From: a virus
Direction: 5' to 3' (one strand)
DNA: 29,011 bases
Virus record (IMG/VR): IMGVR_UViG_3300023276_000346
Location: 1-29,011 of that record
Shown here in pieces: positions 1 through 8,456 of this stretch. The notes beneath the pieces were generated by a model. That model was given only the letters and a program-made list of their open reading frames with translations, made no database searches and was not told the DNA's origin. Position 1 is the first letter of the stretch. Every line of letters begins with the position of its first letter. A program made the position numbers and the translations under genes.

Positions 1-1
1 C

Positions 2-802
2 CCCGATGGTCAGTATGCACAGAACGTGGTCGCTGCATTCAACCGCAAAAAGGACGACGTGATCCTGGATGCGCTAATCGGTGAAGCAACCGTCAACGGT
101 ACTTCCTACACTGGGGAATCTGATGCCTTGAACAGGTCGTTGTTGCACGCTTTTAGACGTGACACAGACCTTGCTTTCGGTGGTGCCGGAGGGCTTGCAG
201 GAACCGCTAACAACACTGCCTCCGCAACATGGTCGGGTGACGGCAGTGGCGTTACTGGAATGATCGGAGCGGCTGGCCTCGGTGGATTACAGAACGTCGA
301 AGTCATGTCACAAGAAGTACTTAGCGGAGCGGGCACCACCGCTCAGAAGAATGGGCTACATGTCAAAAAGTTGATTGTTGCACAGGAGTACTTGCAATCC
401 ATCGGCATGGCTGCTGGCACGAAAGTACATTGCGTGTTGCACCCAGAGCAAGTTGGACAACTGCTGTCAGAGTTGCAATACACGAGTGCGGACTACAACG
501 CCTTGCGTCCATTGCAAGCAGGACAGCCCGTTGACTTCATGGGAATGTCTTTCCGTGTTTGCAACCAGATCGTTGAAGAGTCGGTTGTGGATGCGGTTGC
601 TTCTACCTTAGTCACCTCGGCCACTGGCAAGTACGTGTACTGCTACACTGAGGACTGCGGTGTGTTCGGTATGACTGACAATGTGAATGTACGCTTCGAT
701 GAGATTCCAGAACGTGGATACTCCTTGCAGTGTTACCATAACTTCGGACTCGGGGGCGCACGTATGGACCCGAAGAAGATCGTCATCATTCCTTGCACTT
801 GA
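2..802 (+). CDS. Major capsid protein, C-terminal part (5' end outside window)
   Basis: The reading frame is open from base 2, so the gene is cut by the window edge; the GTG at 26 is internal (the frame reads DGQYAQN before it). The visible ~266 residues look like the C-terminal two thirds of an HK97-fold podovirus capsid protein. They contain an 'NRKKDDVILDALIG' helix, a glycine/alanine-rich central part, a 'LHPEQVGQLLSEL' segment followed by 'GMSFRVCNQIV', then 'VRFDEIPERGY' and a closing 'GLGGARMDPKKIVII' strand. This is the general layout of Phage_capsid_2-like proteins, whose last strand often carries a Gly-Ala-Arg turn. The position directly upstream of small virion proteins and the tail adaptor supports the call. 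The protein would form the icosahedral shell. Family assignment is from pattern recognition only. Confidence 0.8.
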   Translation, partial: PDGQYAQNVVAAFNRKKDDVILDALIGEATVNGTSYTGESDALNRSLLHAFRRDTDLAFGGAGGLAGTANNTASATWSGDGSGVTGMIGAAGLGGLQNVEVMSQEVLSGAGTTAQKNGLHVKKLIVAQEYLQSIGMAAGTKVHCVLHPEQVGQLLSELQYTSADYNALRPLQAGQPVDFMGMSFRVCNQIVEESVVDAVASTLVTSATGKYVYCYTEDCGVFGMTDNVNVRFDEIPERGYSLQCYHNFGLGGARMDPKKIVIIPCT

Positions 803-819
803 TCTGTTAGGGGAGGCCC

Positions 820-1314
820 GTGGCTGGAAAGACCAACTGGTTAAGTGACAAAACGCTGTCGCTTATGCGTGGTACTACAGTCACGGGCCACACCGAGACG
901 TGGGTAAACTTGCTCAAGACTCTACCTACGGGCGATACTGCCGCTGGCATTGCTGTCGCTGAAGAGTGGCATGGTGGTGGCGGGGTTGTTGGTACTGGTG
1001 GGACGGGTCGAATACGTGTGTACCCTGCCCAGGCTTCCGGAACGCCTTGGTGGGGAGCCACGCAAACGTTCGGCGACCTACGATACATTGCTAACGCAGC
1101 AACTCTGTCGTGGACTACCGGGAACATTCTTAACGGGGCCGCTTGGGTCGATTTGACTGTGCGTGGAATAGCCATTTGGAACTCTGACAGGGATTTGAGT
1201 CCACCGGGTACAAACGACATGCTATACTGGGAGCGATTCGACGACAACAGGGTTATAGGTGTGGACGAAGAGTTCATACTGCCCCCAACTAGATTCAAAG
1301 TGAGGGAGGCCTAA
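820..1314 (+). CDS. Small virion protein, Gp80-like fold (head decoration or tail-associated)
   Basis: 164 residues with a GTG start preceded by a strong GGGGAGG ribosome binding site; it lies 17 nt after the capsid stop. The N-terminus (MAGKTNWLSDKTLSLMRGTT) resembles that of the next gene (MAGTTNTGESAFLNSVLRG), and both continue into Thr/Gly-rich beta segments with 'WTTGN..', 'GIAIW' strands. This pattern recalls the Gp80-like small phage structural proteins ('LLN..LRG....P...V.LYT'). I infer that the two are divergent paralogues made by tandem duplication. The role could be shell decoration or a tail-associated protein; position favours a head or neck location. The glycine run near residues 52-63 is probably a loop. 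Function is not proven by any catalytic motif. Confidence 0.6.
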   Translation: MAGKTNWLSDKTLSLMRGTTVTGHTETWVNLLKTLPTGDTAAGIAVAEEWHGGGGVVGTGGTGRIRVYPAQASGTPWWGATQTFGDLRYIANAATLSWTTGNILNGAAWVDLTVRGIAIWNSDRDLSPPGTNDMLYWERFDDNRVIGVDEEFILPPTRFKVREA

Positions 1315-1766
1315 TGGCTGGCACAACCAATACAGGGGAAAGCGCATTCCTGAACTCCGTCTTACGGGGGCTTACAACTGGCACCCCACTAGTCAATGCG
1401 GGCACCTGTTTCATTACGCTACACAACGGGACAGGTGAACCTGGCGAAACCGCAGACTTCACCGACCATGTATCTACGACCGCCTCTAACTATGACCCTG
1501 TGTCGTGCACTTTCGGACTCACTGGTTCCAGTAACACCCCTGCTACCAGTGACAGTCTAACGAACTTTGGTGTTGTAGAGTTCACAGCCAACGCCACTGG
1601 AACCTGGGGCACGGTAAACGCCTATGGTGTCCACCTCAGCGACACCGCTGCAAACTGTTCCGCAGCCAATATGATTATCTCTGGTACATGGACAACGCCT
1701 GCTGTAGTTACTACTGGAGACACGGTACAGATTGCCGCTGGGGCGTTAATCATTACATGCGCTTAG
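1314..1766 (+). CDS. Small virion protein, Gp80-like family
   Basis: 150 residues. The ATG overlaps the previous stop by one base (TAATG), with GGGAGG upstream. The sequence fits the Gp80-like phage structural family: an N-terminal helix 'FLNSVLRGLTTG', a strand 'CFITLHNG', acidic 'GETADFTDHV', 'VEFTANATGTWGTVNAYGVHLSD' in the middle (shown here to mark the Trp-Gly-Thr-Val signature), 'MIISGTW' and a C-terminal 'GDTVQIAAGALIIT'. Members are found near capsid and tail genes in many phages and are usually annotated as tail-fibre-like or decoration proteins. The residue pattern is nearly all beta. There are no membrane segments or catalytic residues. It is probably paralogous to the gene just upstream. 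Confidence 0.65.
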   Translation: MAGTTNTGESAFLNSVLRGLTTGTPLVNAGTCFITLHNGTGEPGETADFTDHVSTTASNYDPVSCTFGLTGSSNTPATSDSLTNFGVVEFTANATGTWGTVNAYGVHLSDTAANCSAANMIISGTWTTPAVVTTGDTVQIAAGALIITCA

Positions 1767-1775
1767 GGGCTATAA

Positions 1776-4700
1776 ATGGTAGCCCAGGCAGGTTCGTGGA
1801 TACGAATGCCCACAGGCTTCGGGGGCACTCCTGGTCAAATCACTGGAGTCAGCGAGAACGCTGGGTATGTACTGTCCAGCACCTCCGAGCAAATAACCTT
1901 ATGCACAGCAGCCAAGGACGAGGGCGATGTCTTCAAGGATGGAGACAAGCGTAACGGGTCGTGTAGGCTTCAATCACGTATACGTAGCAGTGGTGATGCG
2001 TGGCTCAATGTGGGCAAGACCACGACAATTGCTGGCCCATACCTAAAACCAAACACCATATGCACGAACAATACAGTTGTATCTAGTAGTATGGCGGTCA
2101 CTACTGCCCCTACTAGCGGTATCCCATCTGGTTATATAGCCGCTGGTAGGCAGCATGAGGATGCTAACCGCCTCGACTTCGCTTTAGAATGTGACGAAGG
2201 GTGGGTTGAGGTCCACTTTGCTCTAGCCATGGGCACAGGCACCGCCGAAGACACCACCTACGAGTTCCGTGCCAAGTGGTTTAACGACACCGGTAGCGTA
2301 TTCAATGCGGTTATCTCACCGACTCTTAGATCTGCGTCTTCCTCCTTTAGTAGTGACCATTATTTAGTAGATACAGCAACAGCGACAACGATCACGGCAT
2401 CCGCACAGATATCGGCAGTCCAAGACCTAGACCTAGCGCACGAGCCTACGGCTGTTACGGTTACTTCGGTCGCACAGATATCTGCTGCACAGGAATGGTC
2501 TCTAGTTCAAGGCGAACAAACAGTACTGTCAATGACCTCCTCTGGGGGTATTACTGCTACGCAAACATTAGGGCTGGAATCCCCTGACAAAGAAGTGATG
2601 GTGACTTCTTCTGGGGGTATTACTGCTACGCAAGAACTCTCGTTAGCAAGCACCGATGGCACCGTTGCCATTACTCCAGTCGCAATCATCACGGCTACGC
2701 AAGAACTCTTGTTGTCCAACGGACCTCCTGATGTTGTTGTTACCGTTGCTGCACAAATATCTGCTGCACAGGAATGGTCTCTAGTTCAAGGCGAACAAAT
2801 AGTATCGTCCACGACATCCTCAGGTGCCTTAACTGCTACTCAGACACTATCTTTAGCCAACGGACCTCCCGATGTAGCAATGACCAGCACGGGAGCATTG
2901 ACCGTCACTCAAACACTACTGTTAGCCAACGGACCCCCCGCAACAGAAGTTACTTCGGTCGCACAAATATCTGCTGCACAGGTATGGTCTCTACTTCAAG
3001 GTGAGCAAATAGTACTGTCCACGACTTCTTCCGGGGTGCTGACGGCCACAGGTGACTTGCTTTTAGCCAGCGCACCTCCTGGCACAGCAATGACCACCTC
3101 TGGTGCGCTGCTTGCGACCCAGGTACTCTCGCTAGCCCATACGCCTCCTAAAGTAGTGATGACGAGTACGGGAGCATTGACTGCTACAGGCGACCTGCTG
3201 CTAGCCAACGAACCTCCCGCTGTGTCTGTGTCGCTTTCTGCACAGATGTCTTCTGTACAGGTACGGGGCTTATCTGATGACGGGCAAATAGTATCGTCAA
3301 TGACCTCCTCTGGGGCGTTGACGGTTACAGGCGACCTGCTGCTAGCCAGCGCACCTCCTGAAACAGCAGTGACCACCTCTGGTGCAATGACCGCTACAAG
3401 CACACTACTACTGTCCGACACATTCAACCTTGGTCCGGTCGTAGGGGTGACTTCCTCTGGGGCAATATCTACTACAAGTGTGCTACTTTTAGCCAACACG
3501 CCTCCCGAAGTAGCAATGACCTCTTCCGGGGGTATCACCGCTGCCCAAGTACACTCGCTAGCGCATGCACCTCCCGATGTTGTTGTCCTAACGTCTACAG
3601 GGGTATTAGCAAGCACGAGCGACGCTTTATTAGCGGGCGGGTCCGCTGTAGTAATGACCTCCACGGGACAACTAACTGCAATCCAGGTACTCTCGCTAGA
3701 AGATGATACTTCTGATGTAGTGATGACAACTACAGGTGGGCTTACCGCTACGCAGGTGTGGGGGCTAGATAACAGTCCTGCGCCTGTGTCCGTTACCGTC
3801 TCCGGTGGTATAACGTCTGCGATAACCCTCAGTTTAGCCTCGTCAGCCTCCGAAGTGGTGGTCTCCCCAGGTGCGGCGGATATAACTTCCTCGGTTGTTG
3901 GCTATCTTCGGCAGTTAAGGGATGACGGTGCTGTTGTCTCCATTGCTCTGTCAACCGAACGTCCTCCTAAAATAACCTCGGTACAGACCTATAGCCTGAC
4001 CGCCGCAGACGGTCTCGTGACACTCAAGACCAGCGCAGCCTCGCTTACTTCAGTGCGACATTGGTACCTGATTGACGATGCCGACCCTATACTGGTACAG
4101 CCACTAACGGGATTCCCCTATGGACCCTATATATCGGCGGCTACACACATATTATCTGTTACCATTACGGGTATCGGAGACCTCGACAGGTCCGTAGACC
4201 GTGGTGGTGTCCTGCATCAACGAAGAAACATGTTTTTGAAGAGGAGTGAGTATATGGCAGTCGAGGATATCTGGAACATTGGACTTACGCAACTAGGTGT
4301 TGGGCTAGTTACCGGGCAAACAGACGGTAGTGCTCAGGCCACCCTAATAGACAGGGTTTGGGACGACTTCAGGCAGCAGTTTATTAGCGATCACGCCTGG
4401 AATGGTTGCAAGACCACAGCCGTCCTCACTGCGCTGGAGGACTCAGACTTCCAGGACTCTACTAGGTGGCAAAACGTGTTCTCCCTGCCGTCTGACTACA
4501 TACGGGCCTTAACCCTGAATGGTCATGCCAATCAGCCTAAGTCGTCAGAGGCGGTACAGTGGGAGATCGAGATAGTTTCCACTAAAACCACTGCGGTAAA
4601 GACTAGGTGCTTGGTAACCAATCAGGCCACGGCTAAACTTGAGTATGTATTTGACGTTGGGGACGCTTACATTCACCTGCTATCGCCAGCGATGCGGCAT

Positions 4701-4886
4701 GCTGCTGGGTTGGGTCTTGCGGCCTTTGTCGGGGCCAACTTTGGCAAGAGTGCAAGTGAGATCCAGATCATAGAGCAGAAGTATCGAGAGGCGTTACTCA
4801 AGGCAAAGGGTATTGACGGTCAAGAGTCGTCTGGGAAGTACTTCGCTCCAACCGAGTTGGTTGACGTAAGGTACAGAGGAGGGTAG
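1776..4886 (+). CDS. Beta-repeat (fibre-like) protein fused in frame to T7 gp11-like tail adaptor
   Basis: 1036 residues with an ATG start after TAGGGG, 9 nt past the previous stop. Three parts are visible. Residues 1-~195 form a mixed beta domain with 'TYEFRAKWF' strands. Residues ~201-775 contain about 24 imperfect tandem repeats of 23 residues, built on V-x-M-T-S-S-G-x-L-T-A-T followed by LSLAN-x-PP. Residues ~827-1036 are an adaptor-like domain beginning MAVEDIWNIGLTQLG and containing 'FSLPSDYIRALTL', typical of tail tubular protein A. No in-frame stop separates the repeats from the adaptor. An internal ATG at 4254 with GAGGAG 7 nt upstream would release the adaptor alone. In T7, fibres attach at the adaptor/nozzle interface, so a fibre-like fusion here is structurally sensible. 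Alternatively the fusion reflects loss of a stop codon. The fusion is seen; its function is inferred. Confidence 0.75.
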   Translation: MVAQAGSWIRMPTGFGGTPGQITGVSENAGYVLSSTSEQITLCTAAKDEGDVFKDGDKRNGSCRLQSRIRSSGDAWLNVGKTTTIAGPYLKPNTICTNNTVVSSSMAVTTAPTSGIPSGYIAAGRQHEDANRLDFALECDEGWVEVHFALAMGTGTAEDTTYEFRAKWFNDTGSVFNAVISPTLRSASSSFSSDHYLVDTATATTITASAQISAVQDLDLAHEPTAVTVTSVAQISAAQEWSLVQGEQTVLSMTSSGGITATQTLGLESPDKEVMVTSSGGITATQELSLASTDGTVAITPVAIITATQELLLSNGPPDVVVTVAAQISAAQEWSLVQGEQIVSSTTSSGALTATQTLSLANGPPDVAMTSTGALTVTQTLLLANGPPATEVTSVAQISAAQVWSLLQGEQIVLSTTSSGVLTATGDLLLASAPPGTAMTTSGALLATQVLSLAHTPPKVVMTSTGALTATGDLLLANEPPAVSVSLSAQMSSVQVRGLSDDGQIVSSMTSSGALTVTGDLLLASAPPETAVTTSGAMTATSTLLLSDTFNLGPVVGVTSSGAISTTSVLLLANTPPEVAMTSSGGITAAQVHSLAHAPPDVVVLTSTGVLASTSDALLAGGSAVVMTSTGQLTAIQVLSLEDDTSDVVMTTTGGLTATQVWGLDNSPAPVSVTVSGGITSAITLSLASSASEVVVSPGAADITSSVVGYLRQLRDDGAVVSIALSTERPPKITSVQTYSLTAADGLVTLKTSAASLTSVRHWYLIDDADPILVQPLTGFPYGPYISAATHILSVTITGIGDLDRSVDRGGVLHQRRNMFLKRSEYMAVEDIWNIGLTQLGVGLVTGQTDGSAQATLIDRVWDDFRQQFISDHAWNGCKTTAVLTALEDSDFQDSTRWQNVFSLPSDYIRALTLNGHANQPKSSEAVQWEIEIVSTKTTAVKTRCLVTNQATAKLEYVFDVGDAYIHLLSPAMRHAAGLGLAAFVGANFGKSASEIQIIEQKYREALLKAKGIDGQESSGKYFAPTELVDVRYRGG
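2376..4095 (+). repeat. Tandem array of ~24 imperfect 69-bp (23-residue) coding repeats
   Basis: The array lies inside the fused fibre/adaptor ORF. Each unit encodes two short strands (V-x-M-T-S-S-G-x-L-T-A-T and LSLAN-x-PP). A distinct sub-type, AQISAAQEWSLVQGEQ, recurs at about 2472, 2751 and 2961, with a diverged copy near 3237. These occur at intervals of three to four units, giving a higher-order pattern. The sub-type copies are nearly identical in DNA (few differences over ~55 bp), while neighbouring units differ much more. This points to recent duplication or gene conversion. All units stay in frame, so length changes are tolerated. The last four units are the most diverged. Confidence 0.9.
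4254..4886 (+). CDS. Tail adaptor (tail tubular protein A / T7 gp11-like), internal start of the fused ORF
   Basis: From the ATG at 4254 the product is 210 residues, close to the 196 of T7 gp11, and begins MAVEDIWNIGLTQLGVG, a typical tail tubular A start. GAGGAG lies at 4241-4246 with a 7-nt spacer, one of the best ribosome binding sites in the late block. The body has the usual pattern: 'DRVWDDFRQQFISDHAWN', a hydrophobic 'LPSDYIRALTL', and a C-terminal helix with an 'HAAGLGLAAFVGANFGKS' segment. The adaptor forms the dodecameric ring joining portal to nozzle. The downstream nozzle gene starts 1 nt after its stop. Whether free adaptor, fused protein or both occur in virions cannot be told from sequence. 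Confidence 0.7.
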   Translation: MAVEDIWNIGLTQLGVGLVTGQTDGSAQATLIDRVWDDFRQQFISDHAWNGCKTTAVLTALEDSDFQDSTRWQNVFSLPSDYIRALTLNGHANQPKSSEAVQWEIEIVSTKTTAVKTRCLVTNQATAKLEYVFDVGDAYIHLLSPAMRHAAGLGLAAFVGANFGKSASEIQIIEQKYREALLKAKGIDGQESSGKYFAPTELVDVRYRGG

Positions 4887-4887
4887 T

Positions 4888-7800
4888 TTGTGGTATCCAC
4901 AGGTTAGTTTCCGAAACGGTGAGGTATCTCCAAGGCTCGATGGTTTGTCAAATCCAGAGGTCTATGATGCTTCATGCCGTAAGGTTGAGGGTGCCATTGT
5001 ATCGTCTAGTGGAACCGTAGAAAAGCGTAGCGGGACTAGATTCGTTGACGACACAGCGTTTTCTACAAGCGTCAACTCAGCGATCTACACTTCTGACGCT
5101 TGTAAGTTGATCCCAATGGTGCATGGGTCGGACATTTACGTGCTTGTGTTTGAGGTCATGTCGGATTCCACTGGTGATGAGGACTCCTGGGGTGTTATCA
5201 GGGCTGTGGTCAACGACACGTTCATAACTTCCGTTAATGAGGCTAGCCCGAGTTCTGTTGGGTGGACTACGGGCTACAACCTGCCATTCAGGTCCATAAC
5301 GGCTGGAACTGACGAGTGGAACTATTGGCCTCCAGGCACTGTAACAACATCCGCTGGCTCAACCAATGGATATACAGGGTTGTTCGGACAGCACAACTTT
5401 ACTGCTACCCAACTCCCTGATCTTCAGTACTTCCAGCACGAAGAGGTTTTGGTTGTACTGCACCCAGATGCAGCACCGATCCAGGTATACATTACAACTG
5501 ACTCTGCTGGCGTAGTCAAACTAAGTACACGTCCATACCTATGCAAGGGCAGGTCTCCTGGGGTGAAGCGTTCTGGCGAACGGTTCTCAATGGTCGTGAC
5601 GGGTCAAACTGATTCAGCAGGTACATGGTTTGGCGACGAAGTCGCATGGGATGTGGAGACTACAAGGGACTGGTTCGACGAGTCCGATATGTTTGCCATA
5701 TACCGGGTCGGGCACGCACGGATGAAGAACCCCGCACCCCACCCCCCCACTGGCGCAGGTGACACAAAGCCCCCCAACATAGACTACAACGATTGGGGCG
5801 AAGACCTACGTGGCTTGTATGCAATGGTTACACGGATACACAGTTCAAAGAAGGTCGAGATGAAGACCGTCACCACACTCCCGTGGTATGCCGATGCGTT
5901 ATGGGATTTTGAAGGTCTTACTGACGACCCGCTAGATTGGGATGGTCCGTGGGTGGCCGAACCTACCGCAGATGGCAGCATCTTTTATCAGCATACTGAC
6001 CAACCAGAACCAGGCGACATGGCAGCCCCAGGGGGTGCTGGCTATGCTCCAGTTGCCACGTCCATGCTTAACAGTGCTTCCTACAAACAAAACCCGACAC
6101 AGGTATTGCTACGATCCGTCGCACTAAGCGGAACTGCCGCAGACAGGGTAACTAACCTTAACCAACTCGTGGGATGCGTGGTAACAAAGAGAGTAATAGA
6201 CAATGGGACGGCAACCAAGACAGCGGCACTGGCTATGGTTGCTATGACTGGCACGGAAACTGGTGCAAATCCTCAAGGCACTGTGTCTACCTCTGGGGAT
6301 GGAGATCCCATTGCTATCGCCTACATAATGGCTGGGACGACCGCTCACCCCGGAACCGTCGATTACGCCACGTGGCAAACAGACACTCCCGCTCAAGATA
6401 TAGATGGGCAAGTGATATACCGTCTACGGGATAAGCGTACAAAAGCGTTACTGCCAACGATAACCATGGCTGCCAAGTGGAACACTTGGTCAGATACCAC
6501 AACTGTCGGGGCCACCCCAATAGAGCCTGGGCTGTATAAAAAGATACAGGCGGGCGACGAGGTGTTTCTTTATGTGGGCAACGTGCCTGATACCGACATA
6601 TTCAAGCACATTCCAGAAAACCATGACGCAGCCTTTGACACCACTACGCATGGGGACGTGGCAGACCCTACAGTAGCGGGTACTGTGGTGGACATTGGTG
6701 GAGTTGTCCACATCAACGGTGGATCGTTCGCTCTGAAGGAAAAGAAACTAAACTGCTACGTAGCACACTGTATAGTTGCCCCTATACACCAGTCGATCAC
6801 CTCGAAGTTTGAACTGGGGTGGTCTACTGCTGTTGGGTTCCCCAGTTGTGGCGTAAGTCACCAGGGGCGGGTACTGCTTTCGGGCTTCACCAAGGAGAAA
6901 CGTGTTATCGTCGGAAGTGTGGCTGACGACCCCACCAACTTTGTACTTGGAGGGGACGCTTCTGACGGAATGCACTTCATTGTGAATGACCTTCGTGGCA
7001 GTCAGGTGCAATGGTTGGCTAGCGGGAAGGATCTGATAATCGGGACAGACTCCGCAGAGTTCTCAATCACTGGTTCCCCCCTATCACCACTCAGTATTGG
7101 CGTTGATAGGCAATCGGCGTATGGTTCGGCAGGGGTCAGGCCAGTAATCGTCGGCAACCTACTATTGTACACCCAAAAGGACCGAAAAACAATACGAGCA
7201 ATGCAGTTCAACTTTGCTAATCAGAGGTATGTCAGTAAAAACATAACCTTGGGCCATGAACACCTATTTAACGCCGGGACTATTACGGACATGATCGTGT
7301 GGGAGGGAGAAGAAGACCCTGTTATCATGGTCAGGCTGTCTGATGGGGAGGTTTTGGCATGCCGAGTAAATGAGACTGCCGGGTTCTTTGGGTGGTCAAG
7401 AATGAAGTTGCCGCCATGCTCCGCTATATGCCCCTCAAGAACTCAGGCAAAGTTAAAGGACGACTTTTATGTATCGCTTGAGGACACTGGTAAGTACCGT
7501 TTGGCTAGATATGAGGATAGCCTCTTCATGGACGAGGTGCTTACCCCCAACACCACCACATATGCCGATCCTAACCTGACAATAACACTGCCAACTGACT
7601 CCCACCTGAATGGCACCACGGTGTCTGTTATACTAGATGGCCTATATCGTGGTGAGTTCGCTTGTAGTGCGGGTGGGGTTATCGTGGTGGGGACTGAGTC
7701 TGCGATAACTGCCGCAGCGAACGTACTGGTGGGTAAGAAGATCAGCATGGTTATCCAGCCAAGGGTTCCTGAGTCAGCGGGCACCCCAAGGAGTCCCAGC

Positions 7801-8058
7801 ACCCTCGGTAGGAACAAGAACATATCCTCAGTTATAGTCAATCTTAACAACTCACGTGGTGTAAAGGTGAATGGGTACGAAGCCGACATGGAGTTCAAGA
7901 CCGTTTCCGACATTCCTATACCCACTGCCGTACAAGGGTGGTTTGAGGTGCCTGTTGCTGGATTGTACGGGACACAGCCTATAGTGGAGTTGTCCTCGGA
8001 TCGACCGTATGGTGCGGAAATCGTTGGGGTTAGCATAGATATGAGTGTGGAGGGATAA
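4888..8058 (+). CDS. Tail nozzle protein (tail tubular protein B / T7 gp12-like)
   Basis: 1056 residues with a TTG start preceded by AGAGGAGGG, one base after the adaptor stop. The N-terminus, MWYPQVSFRNGEVSPRLDG, then 'CRKVEGAIVSSSGTVEKRSG', is the hallmark of podovirus nozzle proteins: an NxGElSPrl motif followed by a glycine-rich 'KRPGT' loop. It is somewhat longer than T7 gp12 (794), with a Pro-rich insertion 'NPAPHPPTGAGDTKPP' near residues 280-295 coded by C-rich DNA. The later part has 'FPSCGVSHQGRVLLSG' and 'GSAGVRPVIVGNLLLYTQ', equivalent to the 'P..v.f.q.RL..aG' and 'g...pv..g..vlfv...g' segments of the family. Six copies would form the tail nozzle that contacts the cell surface. 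Confidence 0.88.
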   Translation: MWYPQVSFRNGEVSPRLDGLSNPEVYDASCRKVEGAIVSSSGTVEKRSGTRFVDDTAFSTSVNSAIYTSDACKLIPMVHGSDIYVLVFEVMSDSTGDEDSWGVIRAVVNDTFITSVNEASPSSVGWTTGYNLPFRSITAGTDEWNYWPPGTVTTSAGSTNGYTGLFGQHNFTATQLPDLQYFQHEEVLVVLHPDAAPIQVYITTDSAGVVKLSTRPYLCKGRSPGVKRSGERFSMVVTGQTDSAGTWFGDEVAWDVETTRDWFDESDMFAIYRVGHARMKNPAPHPPTGAGDTKPPNIDYNDWGEDLRGLYAMVTRIHSSKKVEMKTVTTLPWYADALWDFEGLTDDPLDWDGPWVAEPTADGSIFYQHTDQPEPGDMAAPGGAGYAPVATSMLNSASYKQNPTQVLLRSVALSGTAADRVTNLNQLVGCVVTKRVIDNGTATKTAALAMVAMTGTETGANPQGTVSTSGDGDPIAIAYIMAGTTAHPGTVDYATWQTDTPAQDIDGQVIYRLRDKRTKALLPTITMAAKWNTWSDTTTVGATPIEPGLYKKIQAGDEVFLYVGNVPDTDIFKHIPENHDAAFDTTTHGDVADPTVAGTVVDIGGVVHINGGSFALKEKKLNCYVAHCIVAPIHQSITSKFELGWSTAVGFPSCGVSHQGRVLLSGFTKEKRVIVGSVADDPTNFVLGGDASDGMHFIVNDLRGSQVQWLASGKDLIIGTDSAEFSITGSPLSPLSIGVDRQSAYGSAGVRPVIVGNLLLYTQKDRKTIRAMQFNFANQRYVSKNITLGHEHLFNAGTITDMIVWEGEEDPVIMVRLSDGEVLACRVNETAGFFGWSRMKLPPCSAICPSRTQAKLKDDFYVSLEDTGKYRLARYEDSLFMDEVLTPNTTTYADPNLTITLPTDSHLNGTTVSVILDGLYRGEFACSAGGVIVVGTESAITAAANVLVGKKISMVIQPRVPESAGTPRSPSTLGRNKNISSVIVNLNNSRGVKVNGYEADMEFKTVSDIPIPTAVQGWFEVPVAGLYGTQPIVELSSDRPYGAEIVGVSIDMSVEG

Positions 8059-8456
8059 TGTCAGAAGAATGGGAAGGTGCTATAGACACGGGCATGAGTG
8101 CGGCTTCGCTGGGGGCCACGCTATCAATGTCATGGATGGGGCCAGCGGGGATTTTAGCGGGATTCGCTCTGGGCCATAGGGCTAAGAAGAAGCGCAAAGA
8201 GAAGGAAGCGGAGGAGCGTAAGCAGAAGGCAAACACCATGCTCTCCGCTGCCTACGAGCGTGGACGTGTCACACGAAAAAAGGCTGCCAATGACCGCTCG
8301 AAGTACGCAGGTGCTGGCGTGTCTACCCGTTCAGGTTCTGCTGCCTCAGGTGAGGGTGGGACCGTTAGGGAAGGCATCTATCAAAGTACTGCCATGCTTG
8401 CGGGCTTGCCGAAGGGGCACAAGATGAGGAACCCAGCGATGTTCGGGAGGGCTTAA
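8058..8456 (+). CDS. Small internal virion protein, gp14-like
   Basis: 132 residues; TAATG overlap with the nozzle gene. The N-terminal half has an Ala/Gly-rich hydrophobic segment (about residues 12-38, 'MGPAGILAGFALG'), followed by a charged Lys/Glu helix (residues ~40-62) and a basic, Ser/Gly-rich tail with 'KKAANDRSKYAGAG'. This hydrophobic-then-coiled layout and the slot between nozzle and giant core proteins match podovirus gp14-type ejection proteins, which enter the outer membrane early in infection. It is shorter than T7 gp14 (196 residues). There are no catalytic residues. The role is inferred mostly from position. Confidence 0.55.
   Translation: MSEEWEGAIDTGMSAASLGATLSMSWMGPAGILAGFALGHRAKKKRKEKEAEERKQKANTMLSAAYERGRVTRKKAANDRSKYAGAGVSTRSGSAASGEGGTVREGIYQSTAMLAGLPKGHKMRNPAMFGRA

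Noticed and set aside
2996-3664. Minus-strand repetitive ORF of 222 residues opposite the beta-repeat array
   Set aside because: Its repeats are simply the complement of the plus-strand repeats; no start signal and no neighbours on that strand.
2376-4095. Repeat array considered as a CRISPR array
   Set aside because: Units are contiguous, in frame, coding and imperfect, with no unique spacers and no palindromic repeat.
5725-5780. C-rich tract considered as a frameshift or recombination site
   Set aside because: The nozzle ORF reads through it in frame as a Pro-rich loop; no sign of disruption.
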